From CAWCGU01 sp963838095 (lineage in GTDB: Bacteria > Actinomycetota > Thermoleophilia > Solirubrobacterales > 70-9), in NCBI GenBank assembly GCA_963838095.1, contig CAWIPO010000008.1, positions 620,001 through 684,000 of the forward strand: DNA of 64,000 nucleotides. Reading direction: 5' to 3'. The notes under the pieces were generated by a model. The model made no database searches, was not told the origin of the DNA, and saw only the letters and a list, made by a program, of their open reading frames with translations. The translations under genes were made by a program, and so were the position numbers. Positions within the stretch are counted from its first letter, which is position 1. Every line of letters begins with the position of its first letter. Below are positions 18,375 to 26,901 of this stretch, piece after piece.

Positions 18375-18408
18375 GTCGATTCCGGGAAATGGCCCTATCC
18401 ATGAAGTC

Positions 18409-18425
18409 GGCGGCCAACGGCCGCC
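18409..18425. terminator. Hairpin between ribF and rpsO
   Basis: A 7-bp perfect stem (GGCGGCC/GGCCGCC, 3-nt loop) that touches the ribF stop codon. No T-run follows, so its role as a terminator, or as part of an S15 leader structure, is uncertain. Confidence 0.35.
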
Positions 18426-19306
18426 TAACTCGTGGAGAAGCTAGCACACAGCTTTCGGGCCTCATCCACGTCGCGATGCATCTGCGCGATCAGGTCCTCG
18501 ACGCTCGGAAACCGCTGCTCTCCGCGCAACCGCTGCACGAAAGCCACCCTCAGATTCTGCCCGTACAGGTCGCCCTCGAAGTCGATCAGGAAGGCCTCGA
18601 CGAGCAGCTCCCGCCCGGTGCCGAACATGGGTCGCACACCCACGTTGACTGCTGCGGGGGAGCCGTTGGCGAAGGCGGCATAGACGCCGTGTCCGGGCGG
18701 GACGAGCGAATCGTCAGGAACGATGTTCGCGGTCGGAAAGCCGAGCCTGCGTCCCCTCTTGTCGCCCTTGACCACCGTTCCCTCGAGCATGAACGGCGCC
18801 CCCAGGAAACGTTGCGCAGCGACAACGTCGCCGGCGGCGATCAGGGCACGAATCTGTGTTGAGGAAATGGTCTCGCCGTCCATGGCGACCAGCGGCACGA
18901 CGCGGGTGGAGAACTCCTCGCGCGCGCTGAGCATTTCCGGGTCCCCTTTGGCGCGCTTGCCGAAACGGAAGTTCTCCCCCACCGAGACCTGCTTGGCGCC
19001 GAGGCGCCGCACCAGCACGTCGGCGCAGAAATCCTCCGCTTCGATCTGCTGGAACTCCTTGTCGAAGGGAATCACGACGAGCTCTTCCACCCCGAGGCCC
19101 TCGATCATGTCCCGCTTGATTTCGAACGGCATGATCAGCTTCGGCGCCGCCTCCGGATGGATCACCTGCACCGGATGCGGGTCGAACGTGAGCACGGTGT
19201 CGGCCCCATCGATCACGGCCTGGTGGCCGAGATGGACGCCGTCGAAGGTCCCGATCGCGACGTGGCGATCGCGCGGCTGGGCGTCGGGAAGGGACGTGAC
19301 GCGCAT
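18425..19306 (-). CDS. ribF: Bifunctional riboflavin kinase / FAD synthetase
   Basis: 293 aa. The N-terminal FAD synthetase (nucleotidyltransferase) domain has GTFDGVHLGHQAVI and the later SSTQIRALI. The C-terminal flavokinase domain has GRRLGFPTANI and the metal-binding PTAN motif, VNVGVRPMFG and LLVEAFLIDFEGDLYGQNL. It converts riboflavin to FMN and FAD. truB-ribF-rpsO is the usual order; 15 nt separate it from truB. Confidence 0.96.
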   Translation of the reverse strand: MRVTSLPDAQPRDRHVAIGTFDGVHLGHQAVIDGADTVLTFDPHPVQVIHPEAAPKLIMPFEIKRDMIEGLGVEELVVIPFDKEFQQIEAEDFCADVLVRRLGAKQVSVGENFRFGKRAKGDPEMLSAREEFSTRVVPLVAMDGETISSTQIRALIAAGDVVAAQRFLGAPFMLEGTVVKGDKRGRRLGFPTANIVPDDSLVPPGHGVYAAFANGSPAAVNVGVRPMFGTGRELLVEAFLIDFEGDLYGQNLRVAFVQRLRGEQRFPSVEDLIAQMHRDVDEARKLCASFSTS

Positions 19307-19321
19307 GCTTACGCCGGGAGG

Positions 19322-20173
19322 CTATTGCGCGTTGGGCATGAGCACGACTTCAGGCTTGATTTCGCGACCCGCGACACGCCCGATCGCGATCAGCTCTCCT
19401 GCGTGGGTGAGGCGCGTCGCGCTTACGGAGCTGGGTAGGGCAGCAAGATCGTCGCGAACCGGGCCCACCGGAACCGCTACGCCGTTTCTTGCTCTCGATG
19501 CTTCGTTTGCGTCCAGCGGGCGCTCTGGGAGGAATTCCAGCGCCTGCTCAACGGACAGCGGCTCCCCGCCGGCGTTCTCGATCCGAAACGTCCCAATCGC
19601 CGTTCTCCGCAGGCCCTCGCAATACGCATCCCCAAGCGTCTCGATCAGCGTCCGCACATACGTCCCCGACGAGCACTCGACCTCGTATTCGATCCGGTCG
19701 TCGCCTTCCCCAACGAGCTCCGCCCGGTAGATCTCGACTTCCCGCTCAGGCGTTTCGATCGTCTCCCCTCGGTGCGCCCGCTTGTAGAGCCGCTCACCCC
19801 CAACCTTGACCGCGGAGGTCAGCGGCACTCGCTGCATCACTCGGCCGGTCGGCAGCGAGAGATCCGTCGGCAAGTTCCCGGTCTCGGTCAGCTCCCCATC
19901 CGGGTCCCCCGTGGTCGAGCACCAGCCCAGTCGGGCGACGGCCCGGTAGGTCTTGGGCAGCGGCAGCAGGTAACGCTGCAGCCTGGTCGCCTTGCCCAGC
20001 AAGACGAGCAGCAGCCCGGTCGCAAACGGGTCGAGCGTGCCCGCGTGACCAGCCTTCACCCCAAGCTCGCGCCTCACCCGGGAGACGACGTCGTGCGAGG
20101 TGACGCCGGCGGGCTTGTCGCAGAGAAGGACGCCCGCGGTGCCGGCGCTAGAGATGCTCGCGGACCGAGGCAC
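19322..20173 (-). CDS. truB: tRNA pseudouridine(55) synthase
   Basis: Makes pseudouridine-55 in the T-loop of tRNAs (283 aa). Motif GTLDPFATGLLLVLLG has the catalytic Asp; LLCDKPAGVTSHDVV, the KTYRAVARLG strand and the C-terminal SSGTYVRTLIETLG are typical. GTG 20173 is the only start close to the conserved N-terminus, and it overlaps the 3' end of nrnA by 26 nt. Confidence 0.95.
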   Translation of the reverse strand: MPRSASISSAGTAGVLLCDKPAGVTSHDVVSRVRRELGVKAGHAGTLDPFATGLLLVLLGKATRLQRYLLPLPKTYRAVARLGWCSTTGDPDGELTETGNLPTDLSLPTGRVMQRVPLTSAVKVGGERLYKRAHRGETIETPEREVEIYRAELVGEGDDRIEYEVECSSGTYVRTLIETLGDAYCEGLRRTAIGTFRIENAGGEPLSVEQALEFLPERPLDANEASRARNGVAVPVGPVRDDLAALPSSVSATRLTHAGELIAIGRVAGREIKPEVVLMPNAQ

Positions 20174-21149
20174 TGAGCATCTCGACCAGCTCGGGGTAGG
20201 TGAGGTCGGTGGAGAACCCTGCGGCACGCTTGTGGCCGCCACCGCCATGCTCGCGAGCGATCTCCGACACGTCGACGACGCCGTTGGTGGAACGCAGGCT
20301 CACCTTGCGGGCGGCCCTCGAGTCATCGGTCTTGTCGCGAACCACGGCGGCGACAGAGGTCCCCTCGAGGCTTCGCACGTAGTCGATCACCCCTTCCGAG
20401 AGCACCTCGCTCGAACCCGTCGCCGCATAGTCGTCGGCCGCCAGGTAGACGACCGAGAGCTGGCCGCCCTCGAACCGCTCGATCTTCTCGATCGCTCGCG
20501 AGATCAGCCTCAGCTTCTCGACCGGAACTCGCTCGTACAGGCGCCGAAACGTGTCTCCGACGTCGACCCCCGCCTCGATCAGGTCGGCCGCAAGTCGGTG
20601 GGCGCGGGCATCCGTGTTCTCGTACATGAACCGTCCGGTGTCGGTGACGAGGCCGACGTACAGCGCGACCGCGATCTCCGGCGTTATCCGCACGCCAAGC
20701 TCCTGCGCCAGCTCGAACACGATCTGGGCGGTGCAGCAGGCCTCGACGTCGACCAGGTTGACGGCGCCGAAGCGGGTGTTGTCGTGGTGGTGGTCGATGT
20801 TGATGATCCGCACCCCGTCGACCATCAGCCAATCGACCGGCATCCGGTCGATGTTCCCGCAGTCCAGGAACACGACCACGCGGTCGGCAACGTCGGCGGG
20901 CGGCTCGTGGAAGACCTCCTCCAGCGGCAGGAACCGGTACTCGACCGGGAGCGGGAACTCCTTCGCGCCGAGGAACATGACCGAGTCCTTGCCGAGCTGC
21001 GTCAGGATCGCCTGCAGCGCGAGCAGCGACCCGAGCGCGTCGCCGTCGGGTCCCTCGTGGGTGGTCAGCAGGAAGCGCTCGCCTGCGCGCAGCTCGTCGG
21101 CAACACGTTCCAGGTCCTCCTTGATCGATACGTCGCCCACGCGCACCAC
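20148..21149 (-). CDS. nrnA: DHH/DHHA1 nanoRNase / pAp phosphatase
   Basis: 333-aa bifunctional oligoribonuclease and 3'-phosphoadenosine 5'-phosphate phosphatase of the NrnA type. DHH domain motifs: THEGPDGDALGS, VFLDCGNIDRMP and IINIDHHHDNTRFG. The DHHA1 domain ends with the substrate-binding REHGGGGHKRAAGF. It degrades the 2-5 nt RNAs left by RNases such as PNPase and RNase J, both encoded in this window. It lies 7 nt after rbfA. Confidence 0.93.
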   Translation of the reverse strand: MVRVGDVSIKEDLERVADELRAGERFLLTTHEGPDGDALGSLLALQAILTQLGKDSVMFLGAKEFPLPVEYRFLPLEEVFHEPPADVADRVVVFLDCGNIDRMPVDWLMVDGVRIINIDHHHDNTRFGAVNLVDVEACCTAQIVFELAQELGVRITPEIAVALYVGLVTDTGRFMYENTDARAHRLAADLIEAGVDVGDTFRRLYERVPVEKLRLISRAIEKIERFEGGQLSVVYLAADDYAATGSSEVLSEGVIDYVRSLEGTSVAAVVRDKTDDSRAARKVSLRSTNGVVDVSEIAREHGGGGHKRAAGFSTDLTYPELVEMLSASVREHL

Positions 21150-21156
21150 AAGCAGC

Positions 21157-21489
21157 TCAGCTGTCCAGCAGGCGCGTGATCCTGTCGCCGCGCTCGACGC
21201 TGTCGTCGTGGTGAAAGGTCAGGGTCGGCGTGCGCTTCATGTGCGTCTGGTCGGCGATTCGGCGCTGCAGGACTCCGTGGGCGCGGCTCAGGCCCTCCAT
21301 CGACGCCTGACGCTCCTCCGCGCTTCCGAGCACGCTCACGAACACTTTCGCGGAACGAAGGTCCGGGCTTGTCTCGACTGCGGTCACGGTCACGAATCCG
21401 ATCCGGGGGTCCTGCAAGTCGGAGGCGATCGCGTCACCCACCACTTCTCGAAGGGCTTCGTTGACGCGCCGCATGCGGGCGCCGGGCAT
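21157..21489 (-). CDS. rbfA: Ribosome-binding factor A
   Basis: 110 aa, KH-like fold 30S maturation factor. RMRRVNEALREVVGDAIASDLQDPRIGFVTVTAVETSPDLRSAKVFVSVLG is the conserved first two-thirds, ending with TPTLTFHHDDSVERGDRITRLL. It sits in the infB-DUF503-rbfA-nrnA-truB run. Confidence 0.96.
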   Translation of the reverse strand: MPGARMRRVNEALREVVGDAIASDLQDPRIGFVTVTAVETSPDLRSAKVFVSVLGSAEERQASMEGLSRAHGVLQRRIADQTHMKRTPTLTFHHDDSVERGDRITRLLDS

Positions 21490-21544
21490 CGCCGGTCGAA
21501 TATAGCCGAGCCTGCGTTCCCCGTCCGGCCGGTGAGCCCTGAGA

Positions 21545-21841
21545 CTACCCGCGAACGTCCTCGAGGCTCAACAGGTCGCGCTCGAACGAGCACTCGTCGG
21601 GACAGCGAGAGCGGATGAAGCGCTCGAGATCCTCCGCTCGCGCCGCCAGCTCCGAGCCGCCGACGAGCGCGAACAGCAGCGTCGAGCGCTGCCACGTGTC
21701 GTGCCCGTCGATCTCGGCGACGGAGGCGCCGAAGCGCTTGCGCGCTTGCGCCTTCAGCGAATGCACCAGCTTTCGCTTCTCCTTCAACCCGTGGGAGTCG
21801 TTCAGGTGCAGATGGACCTCAAGCAGGCAGACGTAGGCCAT
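21545..21841 (-). CDS. DUF503 family protein (YlxP-like)
   Basis: 98-aa protein beginning MAYVCLLEVHLHLNDSHGLKEKRKLV, typical of the YlxP family found between infB and rbfA in Gram-positive bacteria. The SLKAQARKRFGASVAEIDGHDTWQRSTLLFALVGG core is conserved. A role in ribosome assembly is inferred only from context and from work on Bacillus homologues. Confidence 0.92.
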   Translation of the reverse strand: MAYVCLLEVHLHLNDSHGLKEKRKLVHSLKAQARKRFGASVAEIDGHDTWQRSTLLFALVGGSELAARAEDLERFIRSRCPDECSFERDLLSLEDVRG

Positions 21842-21895
21842 TCCGAGAGCGTAAGACCGGCCGCCCCCGGACGCGGAGCGGAGGAGGCGGCCGCT

Positions 21896-24136
21896 TTATT
21901 CCAATGTCTTCTCGACCTGCTTCGTCGTGAAGAACTCCAGCACGTCGCCCTCCTTGACGTCGGCGAAGCCTTCGAGCACGATCCCGCACTCGAGACCCTC
22001 CTCGACCTCCTTGACGTCGTCTTTGAAGCGGCGCAGCGAGCCGACCTTGCCGGTCCAGACGATGGTCCCGTCGCGGACCAGGCGAGTGGCTGCGTTGGCG
22101 GTCACCTTGCCCTCTGTGACCATGCATCCGGCGATCCGACCGACGCGGGAGGCCTGGAACGTCTGCTTCACTTCCGCCTCGCCGAGGCTCTGCTCGACTT
22201 CCTCCGGCTCGAGCATGCCCTCCATCGCCGCCCGCAGATCGTCGGTGACCTTGTAGATCACGTCGTAGGTGCGGATGTCCACGCCCTCGGAAGCGGCGGC
22301 GCGCCGGGCGTCGGCAAGTGGCCGGACGTTGAAGCCGATCACGACCGCGTTGGAAGCCGCCGCCAGCATCACATCCGATTCGTTGATGCCGCCCGCAGCC
22401 GCACGGATGACGTTCACCGCGACCTGATCCTGGGGAACCTTGGCGATCTCGTCTCGGAGCGCCTCCAGCGAGCCGGAAACGTCGCTTTTGAGAACGATGT
22501 TGAGCTCGCTCAGCTCCCCTCCCGTCGCCTTCGCGAACACCTCCTCGAGAGTGACGTGACGCGCCTGCTGGCGTGCGAGCGCCTCGGTCTTCAGGCGGTG
22601 GCTGCGCTCGCCCGCCTCCTGGCGGGCGGTGCGCTCGTTGTCGGCGACGTGGAAGTGCTCGCCGGCCTCGCAGACGCCGTCGAGGCCGAGCACCTCGACC
22701 GGATCGCCCGGCCCGGCACTGTCCAGCCGTGTTCCCAGGAAATCCATCATCGCCCGCACGCGGCCCCACACAGGGCCCGCGACGACTGCGTCGCCGATCT
22801 CCAGGGTGCCGCGCTGGATCAGCAGCGTCGCCACCGGGCCGCGACCGGGATCGAGGTGGGACTCGATCACGACGCCGGATGCCGGCGCGTTCGGGTTCGC
22901 CTTCAGTTCCTCCAGCTCGGCCAGCAGGACGATCGATTCGAGCAGGTTGTCGAGCCCCTCCCTGGTCTTCGCGGAGACGTCGCAGAAGAGGGTGTCCCCT
23001 CCCCAGTCCTCGGGGTTGAGGCCCTGACTGGCGAGCTCGCCCCGCACCTTGTCCGGCTGGGCGCCGTCCTTGTCGATCTTGTTCACGGCGACCATCAGCG
23101 GCACCCCGGCCGCCTTGGCGTGGTCGATCGCCTCGACGGTCTGCGGCATCACGCCGTCGTCGGCGGCGACCACGATCACGGCCAGGTCGGTGACCTTTGC
23201 GCCGCGGGCACGCATCGCGGTGAACGCCTCGTGCCCGGGGGTGTCGATGAACGTGATCGTGTTGCCGTTCTGGCGCACCTGGTAGGCGCCGATGTGCTGG
23301 GTGATCCCACCCGCCTCGCCGGCGACGACCTCGGTTTCGCGGATCGCGTCAAGGAGCGAGGTCTTGCCGTGGTCGACGTGCCCCATGATCGTCACAACCG
23401 GCGGACGGTCGACGAGGTCGCGGTCCGCGTCGTCGAACTCGGGCTCCTGTGCCACCTCCTCCGCGGCGGAAACGATCTCGACCTTCTGGTCGAGCTCTTT
23501 CGCGAGGACGGAGATCGTTTCGTCCGGCAGAGTCTGGGTCAGCGTCGCCATCTCCCCGAGCTGCATCAGCTTCTTGATCACCTCGGCCGCCGACAGGCCG
23601 AGAGTCTCTGCGACCTCGCTGACCGTGGCCCCTGAAGCGACCTTGGTCGCCTCCGGCTCCACCACCTCCGTCGGCTTCTCGACCGGCTCCTCGAGAAGCG
23701 GCCTGCGCCGGCGCCCACCCCGTCGCCGCGGCGGGCGCTGCGGAGGTGGCGGCCCCATCTGGTCGCGCCGCGAAGCCTGTGAGTCGATTACCACGCGACG
23801 GCGCTTGCGGCCGCCGGTCCGAGCGGGCCCCGCGGCGGTTTCGCCGCCCTCGCGGCGGACCGGGCGCGGTTTCGCCGCTCCGGCTCCGTCGGTGGAGGCG
23901 GGCTTGGGCTTCGACGCGGTGCTCGCGGATTTCTGCGGTGCCTCCGCGGCCGTCTCGGGCTTCGCTGTCGCAGCGGCGCCGTCGCCGCTCGCGCCGAGCG
24001 CCTTCAACGCGTCGGCTTCCTCAACGCTCGACGCGGCAACCTTCGCATCGATGCCGGCAGCGTTCAAAGCCTCCAGCACCGCTTTGCTGGTCAGGCCCTG
24101 CTGCTTGGCAATCTCGTGTACGCGCTTCTTGGCCAT
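21896..24136 (-). CDS. infB: Translation initiation factor IF-2
   Basis: 746-aa GTPase that places initiator tRNA on the 30S subunit. The short N-terminal IF2_N domain (KKRVHEIAKQQGLTSKAVLEAL) is followed by a low-complexity Ala/Pro/Arg linker with two RRRG-type basic blocks, a second IF2_N (VAETLGLSAAEVIKKLMQLG), the G domain (G1 GHVDHGKTS, G3 DTPGHEAF, G4 NKID), and the beta-barrel/C1/C2 domains ending VKEGDVLEFFTTKQVEKTLE. The start is 2 nt after the nusA stop. Confidence 0.97.
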   Translation of the reverse strand: MAKKRVHEIAKQQGLTSKAVLEALNAAGIDAKVAASSVEEADALKALGASGDGAAATAKPETAAEAPQKSASTASKPKPASTDGAGAAKPRPVRREGGETAAGPARTGGRKRRRVVIDSQASRRDQMGPPPPQRPPRRRGGRRRRPLLEEPVEKPTEVVEPEATKVASGATVSEVAETLGLSAAEVIKKLMQLGEMATLTQTLPDETISVLAKELDQKVEIVSAAEEVAQEPEFDDADRDLVDRPPVVTIMGHVDHGKTSLLDAIRETEVVAGEAGGITQHIGAYQVRQNGNTITFIDTPGHEAFTAMRARGAKVTDLAVIVVAADDGVMPQTVEAIDHAKAAGVPLMVAVNKIDKDGAQPDKVRGELASQGLNPEDWGGDTLFCDVSAKTREGLDNLLESIVLLAELEELKANPNAPASGVVIESHLDPGRGPVATLLIQRGTLEIGDAVVAGPVWGRVRAMMDFLGTRLDSAGPGDPVEVLGLDGVCEAGEHFHVADNERTARQEAGERSHRLKTEALARQQARHVTLEEVFAKATGGELSELNIVLKSDVSGSLEALRDEIAKVPQDQVAVNVIRAAAGGINESDVMLAAASNAVVIGFNVRPLADARRAAASEGVDIRTYDVIYKVTDDLRAAMEGMLEPEEVEQSLGEAEVKQTFQASRVGRIAGCMVTEGKVTANAATRLVRDGTIVWTGKVGSLRRFKDDVKEVEEGLECGIVLEGFADVKEGDVLEFFTTKQVEKTLE

Positions 24137-24138
24137 GC

Positions 24139-25860
24139 CTACGGACTGACATCACTTCCGCCAGCGGCCGCTCGCGCGGAAGCCTCCGGATCGGCATCAC
24201 TTCCGGCAGCGGCCGCTTGCGCGGCCTCGCCGGAATCTTGACCTTCGGCAACATCACTGCCCGCCGCCTCCTCAGCCTCAGGACTGCCTTCACTTCCGCC
24301 AGCGGCGGCTGGCGCCGCCTCGTCGGAATCTTGACCTTCGGCAACATCACCACCGGCCGAATCCTCCGCTGTCGCGTCCGGTTCGGCCGGGTCCTCGGCG
24401 GGCTGGGCTTCCGGTGCTTCGGGCTCCTCAGCCGCCGGCTCCTCTTGGATCTCCGGCTCCTCGGCCTCCTCAGGCTCGGCCTCGTCCATCGCCGCCGTTG
24501 CCTTTTCGACCAGGGGGCGGACTTCGGCGTCGTCGGCGTCGGGGTCGGCAAGGCGTTCGATCTCGTCGGGGGTGAGGGCGTTCATCACTGACGACTGGTT
24601 GGTGTCGAAGCGGGCGAGGGCCTGGTGCTGCGGCAGGCCGCAGTACCGCGAGCCGGAAAGGGAGGCGTTTGGGCAGCGTCTGCCGGCCGTCAGCACGGCT
24701 GCGCAGCGGCCGTCGGCGTCTCCCTCTCCGTCGTCGAACTCCATGTCGTCTTCTTCCTGGCTGAACTCGGTTTCGGACTTGATGTCGACCCGCCAACCAG
24801 TCAGCCGCGCCGCGAGGCGGGCGTTCTGGCCGTCGCGGCCGATCGCCAGCGAAAGCTGGTCGTCGGGGACGATCACAGTCGCCTGCTTGTCCTCGTCGTC
24901 GACGAGGACCTCGCGCACACGCGCGGGCGAAAGGGCCTTGGCAACGAAGCGAGCGGGCTCGTCGTTGTAGGGAATGATGTCGATCTTCTCCCCGCGAAGC
25001 TCTGACACGACCATCCGCACGCGCGAGCCACGCGGGCCGACGCAGGCGCCGACCGGATCGACGCCGTCAGCGTGCGAAATCACGGCGATCTTGGAGCGGA
25101 AGCCGGGCTCGCGGGCGACGCCCACGATCTCGACCAGCCCATCGGCGATCTCGGGAACCTCGAGCTCGAACAGCTTTCGGATCAGCTCAGAGTTGCGGCG
25201 GGAGACGACAATGCTCGGGCCCTTCCCCTCACCGGAGACATCGCTGACGACGACGCGAATCCGCTGCCCGTGGTCGTAGCGCTCGTTCCACACTTGCTCG
25301 GAGCGAGGCAGCAGTGCCTCCACGCGCTCGCGGAGCTGAACCAGCGTGTAGCGGTTGTCCGACTGCTGGATGATCCCGGTGACCAGCTCGCCGACACGGT
25401 CCTTGTACTCCTCGAACATCATCTCGCGCTCGGCCTCGCGGATCCGCTGCAAGATCACCTGTTTCGCGGTCTGGGCGGCAATGCGGCCGAAGTCGTCGGG
25501 AGTGACGTCGCGGCTCTCGATCTGGTCCTCGTAGGGGGCGAGGATGGCGGGGTCGAGCTCTGGGTCCTCGGGCTCGCGAAGCTCGCCGGTCTCGGGGTCG
25601 ATCTCCTGCTCGGCCTCCTCGAGCTGGGCCTCGCGCGCCTGCTCCAGGAGCTTTTCCTCGAGCTCCGGCGGAAGGATCAGCTCGAAGACGCGAAAGTCGG
25701 CCGTCTCGCGGTCGAGGTCGACGCGCGCATAGCGCGCGGCGCCGGGAGTCTTTCGGTACGCGGACAGCAGCGCGTCCTCGAGGGCCGCCATCAGGGTCTC
25801 GGCGGAGACCCCCTTCTCCTGCTCGAGCCCCCGGATTGCCTCGACGATCTCACGGCTCAT
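24139..25860 (-). CDS. nusA: Transcription termination/antitermination factor NusA with C-terminal zinc-finger-like motif
   Basis: RNA polymerase-associated pausing/termination factor, about 573 aa. N-terminal RNAP-binding domain, an S1 domain (GELVTGIIQQSDNRYTLVQL), and two KH domains (KIAVISHADGVDPVGACVGPRGSRV; LSLAIGRDGQNARLAARLTGW). Unusually, a Cys cluster CAAVLTAGRRCPNASLSGSRYCGLPQH follows about 15 acidic residues after KH2, then an Ala/Glu/Pro tail of about 160 residues with internal repeats. The ylxR gene normally lying between nusA and infB is absent. Start ATG 25860 overlaps the rimP stop as ATGA. The core assignment is certain; the finger and tail functions are unknown. Confidence 0.95.
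   Translation of the reverse strand: MSREIVEAIRGLEQEKGVSAETLMAALEDALLSAYRKTPGAARYARVDLDRETADFRVFELILPPELEEKLLEQAREAQLEEAEQEIDPETGELREPEDPELDPAILAPYEDQIESRDVTPDDFGRIAAQTAKQVILQRIREAEREMMFEEYKDRVGELVTGIIQQSDNRYTLVQLRERVEALLPRSEQVWNERYDHGQRIRVVVSDVSGEGKGPSIVVSRRNSELIRKLFELEVPEIADGLVEIVGVAREPGFRSKIAVISHADGVDPVGACVGPRGSRVRMVVSELRGEKIDIIPYNDEPARFVAKALSPARVREVLVDDEDKQATVIVPDDQLSLAIGRDGQNARLAARLTGWRVDIKSETEFSQEEDDMEFDDGEGDADGRCAAVLTAGRRCPNASLSGSRYCGLPQHQALARFDTNQSSVMNALTPDEIERLADPDADDAEVRPLVEKATAAMDEAEPEEAEEPEIQEEPAAEEPEAPEAQPAEDPAEPDATAEDSAGGDVAEGQDSDEAAPAAAGGSEGSPEAEEAAGSDVAEGQDSGEAAQAAAAGSDADPEASARAAAGGSDVSP
24152..24350. repeat. Direct repeats in the nusA acidic tail
   Basis: A unit of about 61 nt occurs at 24197-24258 and 24290-24350 (93-nt period), with a partial third copy at 24152-24180. 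The units share TCACTTCC..CAGCGGC and GGAATCTTGACCTTCGGCAA. They encode tail segments containing GSDVAEGQDS(D/G)EAA. Such repeats make tail length prone to variation. Confidence 0.8.
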
Positions 25861-26294
25861 CGGTTTACCTCCATCGGAAGGTCGGGGACGAGGTTCGACC
25901 GGCGAATGCCCGAGAGCGGGATCTCGACCTCGCCCTTGCCGGCCTCGACGCACACAGATTGCTCGCTGGCGCTGGTCAGCTTCCCGGTGAAGCTGCGACG
26001 ACCCTCGATCGGCTCGCGAGTGCGGACGCGCACGGTACTGCCGACGAAGCGACTGAAGTGCTCGGGCTTCGTCAGCGGCCGGTCGAGTCCCGGGGACGAG
26101 ACCTCCAGCGCGTAGTTCTCGAGCAGCTCGCCAAGATGCTGGGTGACCCGTTCGCAGAGCGTCAGGTCGACCCCATCGGGATGGTCGATGAAGAGCCGCA
26201 GCGTGTCGGTCTTTGGTCGATCGAGAGCAATCAGCTCAACTCCGGGATCGAGCTCGGCCAGCCTAATTTCGATTTTTTCCTCCAGTTCAGGCAT
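25857..26294 (-). CDS. rimP: Ribosome maturation factor RimP
   Basis: 145 aa, 30S maturation factor. N-terminal domain with ALDRPKTDTLRLFIDHPDGVDLTLCERVTQHLGELLENYALEVSSPGLDRPLTKPEHFSRFVG (SPGLDRPL is the family signature) and an SH3-like C-terminal domain. It is the first gene of rimP-nusA-infB and lies just downstream of an intrinsic-terminator hairpin, so it may be controlled by attenuation. Confidence 0.95.
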   Translation of the reverse strand: MPELEEKIEIRLAELDPGVELIALDRPKTDTLRLFIDHPDGVDLTLCERVTQHLGELLENYALEVSSPGLDRPLTKPEHFSRFVGSTVRVRTREPIEGRRSFTGKLTSASEQSVCVEAGKGEVEIPLSGIRRSNLVPDLPMEVNR

Positions 26295-26326
26295 CTCTCC
26301 GCGCTTTTTTCTCCGTCCGAGGGCCC

Positions 26327-26352
26327 AAAAAAAGGTGGGCCCGGGCCCACCT
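26327..26352 (-). terminator. Intrinsic terminator / attenuator in the rimP leader
   Basis: A perfect 20-nt palindrome at 26333-26352 (AGGTGGGCCCGGGCCCACCT; 8-bp stem with CCGG loop) is followed on the minus strand by seven T residues (26327-26333). It lies only 33 nt upstream of the rimP start and downstream of a TATACT -10 element, so it can be read as an attenuator in the rimP-nusA-infB leader rather than just the end of the dtd operon. A further GGGCCC follows the T-run and could pair alternatively. Confidence 0.8.
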
Positions 26353-26390
26353 CTGATCAGGGGTTCGGGTGCTTGGAAGAAGCTGTCGCC

Positions 26391-26396
26391 AGTATA
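26391..26396 (-). promoter_or_regulatory. -10 element for rimP-nusA-infB
   Basis: TATACT on the minus strand, about 90 nt after the dtd stop and 39 nt before the terminator palindrome. No convincing -35 is seen. Transcription would start near 26384 and give a leader containing the terminator. Confidence 0.45.
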
Positions 26397-26484
26397 GCCG
26401 CGGTTTTACGCCTAGCCGCAGCCAGAAAGCGCGGCAGAACGTCCCGGAACCCGACAAGAACGGGGGACTCCGGGACGGCGCGGG

Positions 26485-26901
26485 TCAGGTCTCCAGCAGC
26501 AACGTAACCGGGCCGTCACCCGTCAGCTCGACCGCCATCCGGGCGCCGAAGCGACCGCGCCGAGCGCCGAGGCGATCGCAGAATCGCTCGTACAGGGGCT
26601 CGGCCACGTCCGGCGATGCTGCGCCGGCGAAACCGGGCCGGTTTCCCTTACGAGTGTCGGAATACAGCGTGAACTGGCTGATGCACAGCACCTCGCGCTC
26701 ACCGAGCGGCTCGTTCATCTTCCCGTCCGCATCCTCGAAGATCCGCAGCGCCCGAACCTTGTCGGCGAGGCGATCTGCCTGATCGGTGCCGTCGCCTGTT
26801 CCCACCCCGAGCAACACGAGCATGCCCGCGCCGATCTCCGCAAGCTGATCGCCGTCCGCCGAAACCGATGCTCGGCTGACCCGCTGTACGAGCGCCCTCA
26901 A
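26485..26901 (-). CDS. dtd: D-aminoacyl-tRNA deacylase
   Basis: 138-aa DTD-family enzyme that removes D-amino acids (and misacylated Gly) from tRNA. The active-site motif SQFTLYSDTRKGNRPGF and the Gly-cisPro motif region (GDGPVTLLLET) are present. TTG start at 26901 overlaps the TPR gene stop as TTGA. It is the last gene of the mihF-led transcript. Confidence 0.94.
   Translation of the reverse strand: MRALVQRVSRASVSADGDQLAEIGAGMLVLLGVGTGDGTDQADRLADKVRALRIFEDADGKMNEPLGEREVLCISQFTLYSDTRKGNRPGFAGAASPDVAEPLYERFCDRLGARRGRFGARMAVELTGDGPVTLLLET

Noticed and set aside
21701..23635. Open frame of 644 codons on the plus strand opposite infB
   Set aside because: Same cause: shadow of infB, composition typical of reverse-strand reading.
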